Assembly (NCBI GenBank): GCA_964017185.1
Contig: OZ024877.1
Location: 6,178,006 to 6,242,005, forward strand
Reading direction: 5' to 3'
Origin: Rugalucina vietnamica
Taxonomy: Eukaryota > Mollusca > Bivalvia > Lucinida > Lucinidae
Length of the DNA: 64,000 nucleotides
Shown: positions 1 through 9,599 of the stretch, one piece after another
Numbering within the stretch: position 1 is the stretch's first letter
How the letters are laid out: each line of letters opens with the position of its first letter
The notes under the pieces: generated by a model
The model's input: the letters and a program-made list of their open reading frames with translations, nothing else
What the model was told of the DNA's origin: nothing
Database searches by the model: none
Program-made: the position numbers and the translations under genes

Positions 1-893
1 CGTGTATAACATAGGTATACCACTTTTTCTCGAGAACAAGAGTTATCCCTGTATACCGACCCTACGCAAGTGAAAGAGTGTTACCATATCAACAAACACA
101 TCAGGATCTGGTCAAAAGGTTAAGCCTCTGGGTGGTAACATCGGGTGTCAAAAACCGGTTTCGACCTCATTGCATCCCCCCCCCCCTATTTTGATCCCCC
201 TTTTTCTCGAGAACAAGAGTTATCCCGTTATACCCAGCTACCTGGTTCCATCCCCGGGGGATCAATCGATATTATAAAAAGGATGACACCAGAAGGTTAA
301 GCCCATGACTTTCATTATTTGTTGCTGCTCAAACGTCGGTATATGCACTTATTTAGCGTGTATTACATAGGTATACCACTTTTTCTCGAGAACAAGAGTT
401 ATCCCGGTATACCGACCCCACGCAAGTGAAAGAGTGTTACCATACCAACAATCACATCGGGGTCTAGTCAAAAGGTTAAGCCTCTGGGTGGTAACATCGG
501 GGGTCAAAAACCGGTTTCGACCTCATTGCACCCTCTCCTATTTTGATCCCCCTTTTTCTCGAGAACAAGAGTTATCCCGTTATACCCAGCTACCTGGTTC
601 CATCCCCGGGGGATCAATCGATATTATAAAAAGGATGACACCAGAAGGTTAAGCCCATGACTTTCATTATTTGTTGCTGCTCAAAAGTCGGTATATGCAC
701 TTATTTAGCTTGTATAACATAGGTATACCACTTTTTCTCGAGAACAAGAGTTATCCCGGTATACCGACCCCACGCAAATGAAAGAGTGTTACCATACCAA
801 CAATCACATCAGGGTCTGGTCAAAAGGTTAAGCCTCTGTGTGGTAACATCGGGGGTCAAAAACCGGTTTCGACCTCATTGCACCCCCCCCCCC
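1..893 (-). repeat. Satellite array, about 2.5 monomers of a ~350 bp unit, right end
   Basis: Tandem copies with a period near 352-356 bp (the phrase TAACATAGGTATACC recurs near 8, 362 and 715). Each monomer holds CTCGAGAACAAGAGTTATCCC twice and a C-tract (6-12 C) just after CTCATTGCA. These monomers are a diverged subfamily of the large array at 9.6-37 kb, in the same orientation as its right arm. They carry AAGGTTAAGCC where the large array has GAAACTCAAGCC. The array stops inside a C-tract at about 893 and passes into the flank segment also found at the edges of the large array. Confidence 0.9.
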
Positions 894-1886
894 TACTTTT
901 GTCCATTATTTTGAATTCAATTATATCAAAAAATTGTAAAAGAAATATTCGCCAGTTGCGATCAATATGTATCTTCATTTGAATTTTTATTTTTTTTTAC
1001 AAAATCGAGGACGGACACTTCAAGGACAACGCTACCCATGCTTTGCAAGTTACGATGCATGTAACGTATATATGCGTTGCATTTGAATACATTTAAACAG
1101 AAGCAATGTGAATTCTTTACACATTAGGACTGATAAATGTGGCCAACCGAATACTTGTATGTTTTGGAAAACGGAGACCTGTTATTGCAACGTTGCAAGC
1201 GATTGGTCCAATGTTTGGGCAGATCTACCGCTGTAAATTTAAGATGTAATGCTACCTACGTTTATCTATCAACCGTCCTTTGTCACATGATAGTATAACC
1301 TTTCTTAAATGCATGTGTTTTGCTATATTGTGTGATTTATTCAGCTGCTGTTTTGCCATATAGTGGCCAAATTGCTGATGTAGAAATTTTTAAATTATCA
1401 TTTTATAATTGTTTAGCGACTTTGGTTTGACCCTATACAGCAAAAATACCGTCCTTGGATGCTGGCTAACACCCTATTTTTTGCTGCACTTGTACACGGC
1501 CTGGGGCGATCTCTCGTTTGCTGAATGTGTTGGGGTCCACTATGAGTTATGAAGCCTATGAATGAGTCTTGTTTTGGGGTAAATTACAATGGGAGTCTAT
1601 GGGAACAATAATTATAGGTCTCTGTCCTTGAGGCTCTTAATGATGCACATAAATCCCGACATGACTAAAAAGTGTTGAATTAGGCCTTATGCTAGAAAAC
1701 AAAACACACAAACATATAAGTATTTTATTAAATGGTTCAAAAAAGATAACTATAATAGCAGCACAAATGAACAATACGGACGTAATTTTTGTCCGAATGT
1801 GTAATACTGTTGGTGCTGCTGGGCTAATGCTGCAGTAATACTGCAGTACTGCAAGTACTGCTAACTTCACCGCCGTGTAAAATTCC
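893..1886 (+). repeat. Array-flanking segment F, forward copy
   Basis: Non-tandem sequence adjoining the satellite. Its reverse complement borders the large array at 8991-9599, and a shortened forward copy borders it at 37,046-37,281. Shared landmarks in order are TCAATTATATC, a stretch with AAATCGAGGACGG, ACATATAAGTATTTTATTAAATGG-like sequence, and a GCAGTACTGCAGTAATACTGC-type tract ending GCTAACTTCAC. Small open frames in it are not credible genes. Similarity to the 8991 copy fades just past 1886. Confidence 0.75.
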
Positions 1887-2345
1887 CATAAATTGGAATG
1901 GAGGCAACGAAAAGCAGCAGTTTGGTCCCCATTTATATTTGGTGTGAAGGAAGATAGCATATTGCTTCAACAAGAGGCTGTCTAAAGGCTGTCTTGCGCT
2001 TTAGCGGTCACTATTATTTCAATGTTAATTATAATTTCAAATCACCCCCCCCCCCATATTTCCGAGTCAATTTTGTTTATTCCACTTTACACCAAATTAA
2101 ATGGACGCAACCCTATCCGTCAGGAAAACATGTCCGTGTTATATACCCCCTTATACCCCACTTTCATATATATCGCAAAACATCTAGATTGTACTAACAA
2201 TCTATGCTTTGAGCAAAAATATTAAATATATAAAAAAATCCAATGACATTTTCATTTTTTACTACTGTAATTCTCTGTATATTACATGGGCAAGTTTTCG
2301 TAATGCAGAAAACGATCTGAATCAGCAGAGACCGGTAAACGGCAT
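1887..2345. other. Non-coding, contains a ~190 bp foldback element copy (R2 family)
   Basis: 2119-2307 resembles copies at about 4860-5046 and 56,463-56,720. All start near a GGAAAACATGTCC motif, pass through a segment about an ATCTATGTTTTGG/GAGCAAAAATA core, and end near CTCTGTATATTACATGGGC with GTTTTCGTAATG. The two ends are inverted relative to each other. No gene is visible here. Confidence 0.5.
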
Positions 2346-2570
2346 TCTCAACCTACCGTTCAGAGGCTGCATTTTTCAAAATCACACTTTTTTTATATAT
2401 GATTGTGCCACCCTTTTGCATCCCAAAAGTCCTACAAAGTGCTGCAAAATGTTTTGAAAATCGATTAACAAATAAAACAAAATGCAAGAAAGTAATAATT
2501 ATTTTGAATATGTCTTTTGGTTCCACTTATAAATTGTGAAAAAAAAAAAAAAAAAACAAAAAAAAAAAAA

Positions 2571-2606
<36 letters not shown>

Positions 2607-3121
2607 GGTTGTTTTTGTTACATATGCACCAAACATAAACAAAATTATGCAGTATACATGACTCATGCAAAACCACTTAAAATTATTCCACAGATTTGCT
2701 TGAATTCCAATTTTTAGGTACCAGCTTGTTCTATCCATCTCTATATGAGCCGCCCCATGGGAAAACAAACAATCTGCATAGGTGAAAACAAAGGCGCAGA
2801 TCAACTTCGCGGTAACCGAAACTGGTAAACTGTTTTCGCTACTCGGAGAGTTCAATTCCTCTTCTACTTAAATCCGAAATTTCAAGCTTTTAGCTCTTTT
2901 CTGTGCTTGTACAGGCCGGTTTGTGTCGGACCTGCTCGGAAACCACATTGTTGGTTTTCCCACGAGGTGGTTCATCTACTGCCACACGCCCTCGCGGACA
3001 GGAGCAAAAGATAAGTTTTGGGCATCTTTTTATGACTTTTAGATGCAAACTTTTCGGGGTGTTTTGGAAAGTGACGATTTTGAAAAAGGCGGTTTCTGGA
3101 AGATGGTGGAAGGACAGTAGT
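2346..3121. mobile_element. Inverted-repeat element (X family), interrupted by poly-A and an R1 element
   Basis: The left part (CTGCATTTTTCAAAATCACAC, near 2369) and right part (GATTTTGAAAAAGGCGG then GAAGATGGTGGAAGGACAGTAG, ending 3121) are inverted copies of the termini seen at 63,012-63,549 and 63,550-63,919. An A-rich tract (2538-2605, a few C interruptions) and a hairpin element (2745-2975) sit inside. Probably a non-autonomous DNA transposon with nested insertions. Confidence 0.55.
2745..2975. mobile_element. R1 hairpin element (MITE-like) nested in the X element
   Basis: About 230 bp. It begins ATGAGCCGCC-CCATGGGAAAAC and ends with the inverted equivalent GGTTTTCCCACGAGGTGGTTCAT. The interior has the family's GAAAACAAAGGCGCAGATCA stem and the phrase CAGGCCGGTTTGTGTCGGAC. 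This copy's central palindrome is decayed. Other copies: 41,965-42,157; 47,588-47,814; 56,975-57,209; 60,824-61,058; 62,510-62,736; partial near 45,150-45,215. Confidence 0.7.
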
Positions 3122-3600
3122 ATTTTTGTACCATAATTTTTATGTCGTTTGCTAAGTAAAAGTTTAGTTGCAAAGGATGTCGCAAATTTTGAAGGCCCGT
3201 CTGCAGCATATTCTTTGGGCTTTTTCTAAATGCACAGGTCATTAACGCCTTTTCAATAACGTATAATAGTAGCTGAAGTAGTCCATATTTCCCCAAAATA
3301 CTGACCTTTAATTAACATGAATGTTTTCGACACAAAAGGACGATCTTCTATTTTTTTTTCTTCGACGGAAGTCTCTCGCCATTACAACGTTGGAAAATGC
3401 GGAAATGACGTTTTTGCGCCAACGTTAACGTCGTAGTATCGAGTCTGGGCACATAACAGGTGCGACCGACGCACTGTTGAGCGGACGTGATCGTTACTCT
3501 CAAGCTCTGCATTGGGGTATGTTACCAGATTAGTTGCGTTTCAACGTCTGAAGGTATTAGGTTCGTGATTATTGCTTATTCTGACGTCTACCTCCTGTAA
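3122..3600. other. Non-coding stretch, nothing recognised
   Basis: AT-rich DNA with a few short open frames on both strands and no motif recognised. It includes GGAAATGACG and an AACGTTAACGTCG stretch near 3420. No exon-like sequence or splice pattern seen. Confidence 0.5.
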
Positions 3601-3965
3601 GTTAAAGGCCCGCTCAGACCACAACATATAGCGCCACCGTATGCCAGCGTAGTATGAAAAATTGTCCAGTACGCTGTCATACGCTGTCAAACGCTGAATT
3701 TGAGGTTTTAAAAACACAAAATCTTCATTTCGAACGTATTGATAGCTTATGAGGAACGTACATAACGAATGCATAACGTATTTCCAACGTACGAGGAACT
3801 TATTCATAACTTATTACTGGGGTACTATAACGTACGTATAATAGCGTACACACAGCGTATACCCAACGTTCCTGTAGCGTTCTTGACGTATGAGAAACTT
3901 ATGCATAGCGTTCGCCAAACTTATACAAAACGAATGCAAAGCGTGCTCGTGGCGAACTGAGCAAT
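3600..3965. mobile_element. Fragment of an element built from short ACGTAT/ACGCTG motifs
   Basis: Starts GCTCAGACCACAAC then ATAGCGCC and GTATGCCAGCG, which matches the reverse complement of the end at about 39,470-39,505. The body is degenerate short motifs (AACGTATN, AACTTAT) repeated about every 10-15 bp and changing orientation. The right limit is unclear. Non-autonomous DNA element by architecture. Confidence 0.6.
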
Positions 3966-4087
3966 CTTGACGTTCATCATTCTGTAAATAAAAATAAAAA
4001 TGAGATCCTTTAAGAGCAGTAAACATATTAATGAGAAAGGGAATGGGCCATACCGCGGTTTCGACTATTAAAGTCTGTAAACCTCTT

Positions 4088-4335
4088 TGACTGGATGGCT
4101 TCATCATGGTGGGTCAAAGACCAAAGACATCGTCGCCTACAAAGAAACATGGAACATCCTAGGTGTCATTGGGTAGAGGCTCTGGGTCGGGTAGTCCTAC
4201 GATTTCGTCTTCAGCGCACTGCTTCAACACTGAGGCATTGTAGATATGAGCGTCGGATGCGGATCCACAGCCTCCGAGGTCAGCCCGACTACAAGTCGGC
4301 GTCCACAAGCGCTAACAACACTACAGAGTAAAACC
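4088..4335 (-). pseudogene. Fossil of a HARBI1-type Harbinger transposase
   Basis: Reading the minus strand and allowing frameshifts and stops gives LLALVDADL, then SDAHIYNASVLKQC, then EIVGLPDPEPLPND, a stop, then CFFVGDDVFGL, a stop, and PTMMKP. This order matches the HARBI1 DDE domain: the second catalytic Asp in the SDA-type motif, then a P-x-P-PLPND-type loop, the G-D-D-A-F block and the MKP block. The expected following block with the catalytic Glu is absent. It is a short, broken remnant; the plus-strand open frame over it is a shadow. Confidence 0.55.
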
Positions 4336-5180
4336 CTTTGTAGTTATAGTAGAGGGATCCACTATCTGGAGGATTACGGATGACTATATATGTGCTTCCC
4401 ATCCAGTGCGCCGCATGTGTACCTGTAAAACTGGTCAGCTATTTTTTAAAGTTTCCAGTCGTCTGGAGTAGTTGGACACGATAATACTTCATTTTGATGT
4501 TCAACTGGGACAATTTACCTCAGTCAGCTAAGGGACGTTACCAAGGCGTTACCTGGAAAATTACCTGTGCAGATCAAATTTCGATTGTTTCCCATAGATT
4601 GCGATGTGTGCGATGTCCTATTTTGACACCTGAGGGACAATTACCAATATAAACCTGTGTTTTACAGGTAACTTGTGGCTAAGGCCTGGGATAGATTTAT
4701 GCAATTTGAGTTATATGAAATTGAAAGAAAAAGAGCCCATCATAGTATTAGTGATAAGAAAATGGATGTTTCAAGGGTTCTGACCAGATTAGACGTATTC
4801 CGTCTGTGCAGCCAAAGATGCATCATGAAAACAATACTCCCTTAAATCCCAAAATTATTTAGTTAAACTGGGGTATACAGGGTAACCTATTTTTTCATAT
4901 TTTTGCTCCAAAGCGGTTCTAACGTGTATCCTTATTCCATGTTTCGAGCAAAAATATGAAAAAATATCAAATATTTCCAGTGAAATGTTTCTATCATTAC
5001 CGCTGAAAAAAATCTCTATATATTGCACGAGGAAGTTTTCGCAATGGGTAAACTATATTTGAATTCTTGAAATTAGAAAAGATAATTATTTTTCATAAAA
5101 TTTACCACGCATGTACATGTTCCTTAGAATTGCAGGAGCGGACTTTGCTGTCGGTCTGGGTGCTTTTTGGTAATTAAAAT
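4336..5180. other. Non-coding, includes an R2 foldback copy at about 4860-5046
   Basis: 4860-5046 shows the R2 family marks: GGGGTATACAGGGTAACC, a GTTCTAACGTGTATCC centre, TTCGAGCAAAAATATG, and an end near CTATATATTGCACGAGG with GTTTTCGCAATGG. The rest shows no coding signal. Confidence 0.45.
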
Positions 5181-5184
5181 ACAG

Positions 5185-5300
5185 TAGAAGGGAGCTCCAT
5201 ATCGAGCGGTCCTGGGTTCGAAACCCTCATGTGGCACTGTGTTTTGTCCTTGAGCACGACGCATTAATTCCCTAGAGTAACGTTGTATGCATGGAAAGAA
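5185..5300 (+). mobile_element. tRNA-related SINE fragment
   Basis: Contains a pol III B-box-like GGTTCGAAACC (5215-5225) followed by CTTGAGCACGACGCATTAA, the same post-tRNA phrase as the fragment at 41,850-41,965 (CTTGAGCAAGACACATTAA). A short (GAAA)n tail follows near 5297-5315. Promoter A box not clear; probably an inactive fragment. Confidence 0.5.
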
Positions 5301-5527
5301 AGAAAGAAAGAAAACAAAACATGATGCAATTTATTTTTTATGATCAGGCACGAATCGCACAATAGAGGTACAAATTGCCTGCGGGGATTCAGTGTGCAGG
5401 CTAATCTTAAGTGTTCAGAGAGTGAATAGGGACCGGTCGATCCGATGGCCTATTGTCGTTAATTTTAGTTGTGAATTGTCACTTGACAAAACTGAAGCGT
5501 CTATCACCTCGATGCAGTTATTGACAC

Positions 5528-7455
5528 ATATTCCGCATCAAAGCGCTTGGTAAAGGGGTGATGATAGACGAGGACCTCGTATGCATATTGATGTACGCTG
5601 ATGACATTGTTTTCATATCAGAAAACGCCGAGGACCTGCAACTGATGCTCAATTGTTTGAATGAATGGTGCGGTGCAAATGCAATGTATGTAAATGCTTC
5701 AAAAAGCAATGTCGTTCACTTTAGACCAAACTCAATCCCCAAAACAGGCCACGGCTTTACTTGCGGTGAGCATCGTTTGGTTATCTCCGACAGATACACT
5801 TATCTAGGTTTGACGTTAAATGAATATCTTGATTTCAATGTGACTGCGAGGGCCGTTGCTCAAAGTGCCAGTCGTGCGCTAGGTCTCCTGATCGCTAAGT
5901 CTAAGTGCATGGGCGGAATGCCATATGATGTTTACAGTAAACTGTACGACACATTAGTCTGGCCTGTTATTAGCTATGGGGCTTCAATTTGGGGTACAAA
6001 GTCATATTCTTGTGTAAATGCAGTACAGAATCGTGCAATGAGATTTTTCCTTGGCACTGGAAAGTATACCCCCACCGCTGCAGTGTCAGGCGATATGGGC
6101 TGGCAATCTGCTTATGTTAAGCAATGGAAATGTATCTGCATTTATTGGAACCGAATGATTCATATGGACACAAATCGAGTTAATAGACGCGCATTTTGTT
6201 GGGCAGAAAATAAATCTGGCACGGGGTGCAAAAACAGTAACTTTGTTATAAAGGATAAATTTAGAAAGTTAGGACTGACACGATATTGTGATATCGGTAT
6301 AACATTTTCGCGTGACAAATTCATTAGTGACGTACTTGAGAAGTTGACGTTGGAATCTGTTGCAGAATGGCATGATGCTATTAACCGAGAGACTGGGCGT
6401 TCCGGAGTCGGTGGTAATAAGCTGCGTACCTATCGCATATTTAAATCGTCGTATGAAACGGAACAATATTGTAAAGTTTTATTACCCGTAACTCACAGAG
6501 CTGCATTTGCAAAATTTAGATGTGGAGTTGCTCCCATAAGAATTGAAACTGGCAGGTTCGAAAACCTGAATGTCGATCAACGTCTATGCCACTTTTGTAA
6601 TGACGCGATTGAGGACGAAACCCATGTGGTTTTATTCTGTTCCGCCTATGATGATCTTAGAAATAACTTGGTCAGCAAAGCTGTGTCAGTTTTATCTAAC
6701 TTTAGTGATTTTTCTGCAAAAGAAAAAATGAAGTTTTTATTTACTAATTCGGATATGATTCGAACTTGTGCCAAAACCTGTTTTAAAATTCTACAACATC
6801 GTAGTTTTCTCTTGTATAAGTAGCTTCTTTTTATGAGATTAGATTTGTACTTTAAGGAGATTTTCATTTACACATCTTTGTTTCTAGTACAACATGTATC
6901 GTTGTAAACGTCAGTAGACCCCCGCTTGCTCTGGGCACAACGCGACGTTCCTGGAGATGCGGGTGGTGGCTCGTGGAGAAGCTTTATGTAACGCTCCGGT
7001 GCCAGGTCTTGGTGAGTAAGTAACTGAAGACTCGCAGACTCGCTCCGTTGGTCTACTGGTGTTTACACGTTGCAGCGAACATTGTTTAATGTAATATACA
7101 GATAAGACATTTTTTTTTTTTTTTTTTTTTTAATTATTATTTCTATTATGTTTAACAGAATCCGTTTTGACTGGCCAACATTAAGCTGTTTAAAAACTTT
7201 TTGTATTGTATTTTTTTCTCTCTTTTTTATGCGTATGAATGCTTCTTAAATTTTATTTGATGCAATTTTTGTAGTTCTTCTGCTTCTTATGTTTTATTTG
7301 ATGTACATTCTGTAAATCTTTGATACTTGTATAATTGCAAAACTAAAGTGTCTCATAAGTCTATGTAGACTGGATATCAAATACGTTGTTGCATGTTTTA
7401 AACCTGTATATATATTGTTTGTATTTGATATGTGACACTGAAATAAACTATTAAA
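5528..7455 (+). mobile_element. 5'-truncated non-LTR retrotransposon (jockey/CR1-type LINE)
   Basis: Homology begins abruptly just upstream of the reverse-transcriptase YADD motif, with an in-frame TGA at 5522, as expected of a 5'-truncated LINE insertion. The remaining ORF2 C-terminus runs to 6823. The 3' UTR follows, with a GC-rich segment (about 6915-7060), a T-tract near 7110 and an AATAAA at about 7442. The 3' limit is taken shortly after that signal; target duplications were not identified. Confidence 0.7.
5558..6823 (+). pseudogene. LINE ORF2 C-terminal fragment (reverse transcriptase end plus C-terminal domain)
   Basis: 421 codons are open. Residues 13-16 are YADD, the catalytic metal-binding motif of reverse transcriptases, followed by a thumb-like region with the YLGLTLNE motif (about 80-90). 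A C-terminal CCHC knuckle of form C-x2-C-x8-H-x4-C lies at residues 344-361, typical of the C-terminus of jockey/CR1-clade ORF2 proteins. The endonuclease and the RT fingers and palm N-terminal to YADD are missing, so it cannot act alone. The annotated start is arbitrary because coding similarity runs a few codons upstream to the stop at 5522. The long intact frame suggests a fairly recent insertion. Confidence 0.8.
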
Positions 7456-8330
7456 CTATGTTGATTTGCACAAACACAGTCTCATGTCTTAAAATGAATT
7501 AGAATATAGACGCATTATTTTTCAGACTAAAAACTGTTTGTAATAAAAAAAAATCTATTTTTGTAGGTGAAAATTAGCTTCCTTCGTTTTGCGCCTAGAA
7601 ATAATGCTTTGTTATATTGCCGATCTCGGAGACTCGCCAATATGTATGTACGTGTTTATGGAGCAGATATGGTGTGCAGGCTGATCGAAACATGTTTTCT
7701 TATCCATATACTCAGATCTATATCCAAAGTCTTGGGTGCATCTAGTTTCTGTACTTGCGTAGAATATATAATGTTGGGCCTAGTCCTCTTTCACAGCGAT
7801 TTTTTTTTTTGTTTTCTACATGTCAATGAAAAATATCTTGTTTATTGCTTTATTCATTTACCTTTCAAATGAGACCAAAAACATAAAAATATGTTTACCA
7901 GGAGAAGCAGAATAAATTGTCTTGCAAACACAAAAATACATGGAAGTCTATGGAGTTTTCCGAAGGTGGCGAATAATTATGTCCACTGACTGTAGCTCTA
8001 AATAGATCATTTATTTTACGAAAAAAAAAAAAAAAAAAACATACGCAAGATGCAATCTCTATTCCAAACGCTGAATTTGTCAAAATCACCTATCGTCAAG
8101 GTAATACGGCCGCAGGCCCCAGCTTTTATTGCAGGGACTGTTTATTTAAGACACGCGCCACAAGTTGATTTGAGAATGACAACCTGATTCAATGTGTGAA
8201 CAATCAGTTTGGCCGCGACATGAAAAAAAAAATCTTGCTTAATGTTTTCACCAGCCTGTCATCAAACCAGGCCGGTTTGTGACTACAGATGATAACGCTC
8301 TTACAAAACTCGGAGTTTGGGACAGGTATA
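7456..8330. other. Non-coding stretch, nothing recognised
   Basis: AT-rich, with T- and A-homopolymers (7801-7810, 8022-8039). Open frames on both strands are short, low complexity and lack recognisable domains. Confidence 0.5.
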
Positions 8331-8332
8331 CT

Positions 8333-8560
8333 ATCTACATAGCAAAATCATGCACGCTGATTAAATGTTCAATTCTCATGCAGCTTATTTTCATCTATAA
8401 AAAGGTATCTAACATGTATTTCGCGTTAAAAGTTCTCACTGTGAGGTATTAGTTTTATTAAAAAAAGATGCATTTCATAAGTCAAAATCTTTAAATTCCA
8501 CAATTCATAAAATAAGTTCTTTAATTAAACATGATTTATACTTCATATTTTATTATCGTT

Positions 8561-8600
<40 letters not shown>

Positions 8601-8900
8601 TCACTTTCTTTCTTTCTTTCTTATACTATGCATTCTAACACGCACTGATTAATATATGTACAATTTCCATGCAGTTGATTTCTACCTGTTAAAAGTTGTC
8701 CATCATGGTGTCAACATGTATGTCGCGGTATATTAAATTCGCGGTATATTAAATGATTTAAAGTTCTCACTTCCAGCTAAACTGCTGTTGAGTAAAACAA
8801 ATCACTATAGCGAGTACAAACCTTTAATTTCTGCATTGAATTCGGCTCCTTTCATTAAAATAATTTCTTTAATTAAACATGATCTTTCATTCTTTCTTTA
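8333..8900 (+). repeat. Diverged tandem duplication split by a (TTTC)n microsatellite
   Basis: 8333-8555 and 8627-8900 share an ordered set of phrases: CACGCTGATTAA/CACGCACTGATTAA, CATGCAG then TTGATTT-like sequence, AACATGTAT-TCGCG, AAAGTTCTCACT, and TTCTTTAATTAAACATGAT. The simple repeat between them is about 8560-8622. Function unknown. Confidence 0.6.
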
Positions 8901-8990
8901 TTGAATAACCGACTCAACTGGTTACAGTGGTAGCGACGCTGCTCCTCTTGGTTTGGACTTAGGATGGTCAGGATGGTAGTTGCGAAACGC

Positions 8991-9599
8991 GTAATTTTGC
9001 ACGAGGGTGAAGTTAGCAGTACCAGCAGTACTGCAGTAATACTGCGGCATTAGCCCAGCAGCACCAGCAGTATTACACATCCGGACGAAAGTAACGCCCG
9101 TATTGTTTTTTTAGATTACTGGTGTATTGATCTTTTTGAACGATTTAATAACATACTTATATGTTTATGTGTTTGTTTTTCTAGCATAACGGCTGATTCA
9201 GCAATTTTTCAGTCATGTCGGGACAGTGCCACCACTCTCTGATCTGGTATGTTCATGTGTATTCTTAAGCGCCACGAACCACCAGCTTCTCGTCTACACT
9301 GTTCCAAAAATGATACTATTGGTTTTACCACATTCACATGTACCATTCCCCATATTTAAAGAATTCACAATGCTTATGTCTCACCGGTTCTATTTGAATG
9401 CAATGAATGCATGTTACATGCACCGTAGTGCAAAGCCTGAGTAGCGTTGTCCTCTAAGTGTCCGGCGCTGTCTTCGAAGTGGCCGTCCTCGATTTTTAAA
9501 AAAGAGAAATTCAAATACAGATACATATTGAATGCAACTGGAGAACATTTCTTTCACAAACTTTTGATACAATTAAAGTCTAAATAAGGGACACAGCTA
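8991..9599 (-). repeat. Array-flanking segment F, inverted copy at the left edge of the large array
   Basis: The reverse complement aligns with 893-1886: TTTAATTGTATCAAA, TTGAATTTCTC then AAATCGAGGACGG, CATGTAAC, and finally the GCAGTATTACTGCAGTACTGC-type tract with GCTAACTTCAC (end at 9007). An open frame at 9226-9444 lies entirely in this repeat and is not a credible gene. The match to 893-1886 continues for about 16 bp past the GTGAAGTTAGC tract and then ends. Confidence 0.75.
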
